NCBI RefSeq assembly: GCF_038397775.1 | Contig: NZ_CP151650.1 | Coordinates: forward strand, 6,281,001 to 6,345,000 | DNA: 64,000 bases | Direction of reading: 5' to 3' | Origin: Pseudomonas sp. RC10 | GTDB lineage: Bacteria; Pseudomonadota; Gammaproteobacteria; Pseudomonadales; Pseudomonadaceae | Part shown: positions 62,796-64,000 of the stretch, piece by piece | How the letters are laid out: each line of letters opens with the position of its first letter | How positions within the stretch are numbered: the first letter of the stretch is position 1 | Translations under genes and position numbers: made by a program | Notes under the pieces: model-generated | The model's database searches: none | What the model saw: only the letters and a program-made list of their open reading frames with translations | Told to the model about the DNA's origin: nothing

Positions 62796-64000
62796 CCCGA
62801 CACTGCAGCGCCTGCTGCCCCGCCTGTTCCTGATCCTGCTGCTCGCGGTCCTTGCGCTGGCGGGTTGGCAATGGCGTGGCGGCGCGCCGCTGTCGGCGAA
62901 CCTGATGGAACTGGTGCCCGGCAGCAGTCCTGATGCGCTGGAATTGCGCGCCGAGCAGCGGATTCAGGAACCGTTGAATCGCGAAATGCTGGTGCTGGTG
63001 GGACACGCCGATCAAGAGCAGGCCATCGCGCTGGCCCGTAGGATCACCGATCAATGGCAAGCCAGCGGTCTGTTCGAGAAGGTCCAGTGGAACCTTCAGG
63101 CTGATCTCCCGGCCTTGCGTGAGCAGTTGTTGAAAGGCCGCCTGTCGATGCTCTCGAACAGCGACCGCACCGAGCTGATCGACCAGCCGGATGCCTTTAT
63201 TCAGAAGCGCGTGCAGAACCTGTTCGATCCCTTTGGCGGTTTCAGTCTGGTAGCCAGTCAGGACGATTGGCTGGGGCTGACGGCGCGTATCCAGAACAGC
63301 CAGCCGACTCACGGCACGGTGCAACTGGACGTAGGCAGCGGCGCCCTCATCGCCGAGGCTGACGGCAAGCATTGGGTGCTGTTGCGGGCGCGCACGCAGG
63401 CCGACGCGTTCGACATGAGCCTGCCATTGAAGGTCTCGGCTCTGCTCGACGCCGCCCGCGCTGAAGCCGACAAGACCGACGCGCAATTGCTCGCCGCCAG
63501 CGGGCTTCTGTACGCCGCCCACGGCCAGCAACAGGCCACGCGGGAAATCACCTGGGTCGGTGGCGGCGCAACGCTCGGCATTTTGTTGTTACTGCTGTTG
63601 GCGTTCAAACGTTGGCGGGTGTTGTTGGCGTTCCTGCCGGTGGTCGTCGGCATGCTCTTCGGCGCCACGGCGTGCATCGCGCTGTTCGGCAAGATGCATG
63701 TGATGACGCTGGTATTGGGGTCGAGCCTGATCGGTGTCGCCGTGGACTATCCGCTGCACTATCTCTCCAAAGGCTGGAGCCTGAAGCCGTGGCGCAGTTG
63801 GCCAGCGTTACGTCTGACGCTGTCGGGGTTGAGCCTGAGTCTCGCCACCAGTTGCATCGGTTACCTCGCCTTGGCCTGGACGCCCTTCCCGGCGCTGACT
63901 CAAATTGCCGTGTTCTCCGCCGCTGGCTTGATCGGAGCCTATCTGTGCGCGGTCTGCCTGTTGCCTGCGCTGCTGAACGGTGTCGACCTACACCCCGCGC
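62785..64000 (+). CDS. MMPL/RND-type exporter, 3' end outside window
   Basis: The frame is open from a TTG at 62785 to the window end (405 codons), with GGAG 11 bases upstream. It is a large inner-membrane protein: an N-terminal helix (LFLILLLAVLALAGWQW), a periplasmic domain of about 240 residues, then helices beginning around 63550 (GGGATLGILLLLLLAF) and the motif SSLIGVAVDYPLHYLS, which is like the GVxVDY segment of MMPL transporters. It overlaps the LolA-like gene. In aryl polyene clusters such an exporter is proposed to move the product or its lipid precursor across the membrane. Confidence 0.85.
   Translation, partial: MPADPTLQRLLPRLFLILLLAVLALAGWQWRGGAPLSANLMELVPGSSPDALELRAEQRIQEPLNREMLVLVGHADQEQAIALARRITDQWQASGLFEKVQWNLQADLPALREQLLKGRLSMLSNSDRTELIDQPDAFIQKRVQNLFDPFGGFSLVASQDDWLGLTARIQNSQPTHGTVQLDVGSGALIAEADGKHWVLLRARTQADAFDMSLPLKVSALLDAARAEADKTDAQLLAASGLLYAAHGQQQATREITWVGGGATLGILLLLLLAFKRWRVLLAFLPVVVGMLFGATACIALFGKMHVMTLVLGSSLIGVAVDYPLHYLSKGWSLKPWRSWPALRLTLSGLSLSLATSCIGYLALAWTPFPALTQIAVFSAAGLIGAYLCAVCLLPALLNGVDLHPA

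Overview
The window is a chromosomal segment of a Pseudomonas, most likely of the P. fluorescens group. The supporting signs are a GC-rich coding style, Pseudomonas-type gene neighbourhoods (the gbdR-sdaB-cbcXWV-betIBA block, divergent putP/putA, dipA-msrA-rlmJ) and many palindromic REP doublets scattered between genes. No rRNA, tRNA or CRISPR array was seen.

Layout. 0-3.6 kb: 3' end of a GGDEF/EAL phosphodiesterase (dipA-like), msrA, rlmJ, a candidate small RNA and a small hypothetical gene. 3.6-14.5 kb: choline/glycine betaine uptake and catabolism, with the regulator GbdR, serine dehydratase, the choline ABC transporter CbcXWV, the repressor BetI, and BetB and BetA, which turn choline into glycine betaine. 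14.7-17.5 kb: a TldD/PmbA-type protease pair. 17.5-18.8 kb: an IS110-family element inserted inside a REP sequence. 19-31.6 kb: housekeeping and accessory genes (DHA2 efflux pump, DbpA helicase, HI0933-type flavoprotein, YccS-like FUSC protein, solute-binding protein, ElaA acetyltransferase, small winged-helix protein, YgjP-like metallopeptidase, REC-PAS-GGDEF-EAL protein, PL7 alginate lyase). 31.7-37.5 kb: proline uptake and catabolism (putP/putA) with GTTGCA operator motifs between them. 37.7-49.9 kb: acyl-CoA dehydrogenase, a 1124-residue toxin-like glycosyltransferase, a K+/H+ antiporter, MscK and SelO. 49.9-53.7 kb: an unknown protein, a MazE/MazF pair, TrxC, a truncated PAAR protein and a ParA ATPase. 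54.1 kb to the end: an aryl-polyene-type lipid biosynthesis operon that runs off the window.

The most informative observation is the IS110 element. Its ends can be placed by the CT core dinucleotide; removing it restores an intact REP arm. The 5' non-coding region of its transposase contains, in the order expected of a bridge RNA, short segments matching left target, right target, left donor and right donor. The sequence therefore reads as a bridge RNA programmed to recognise the host's own REP elements.

Other points of interest are a REP doublet inside the leader region of the LolA-like gene of the polyene operon, a fused acyl-ACP ligase/dehydratase in that operon, the orphan glycosyltransferase toxin, a PAAR protein that has lost its C-terminal domain, a 21-bp tandem repeat in the sdaB-cbcX intergenic region that could be a GbdR site, and a candidate sRNA with a strong terminator next to rlmJ.
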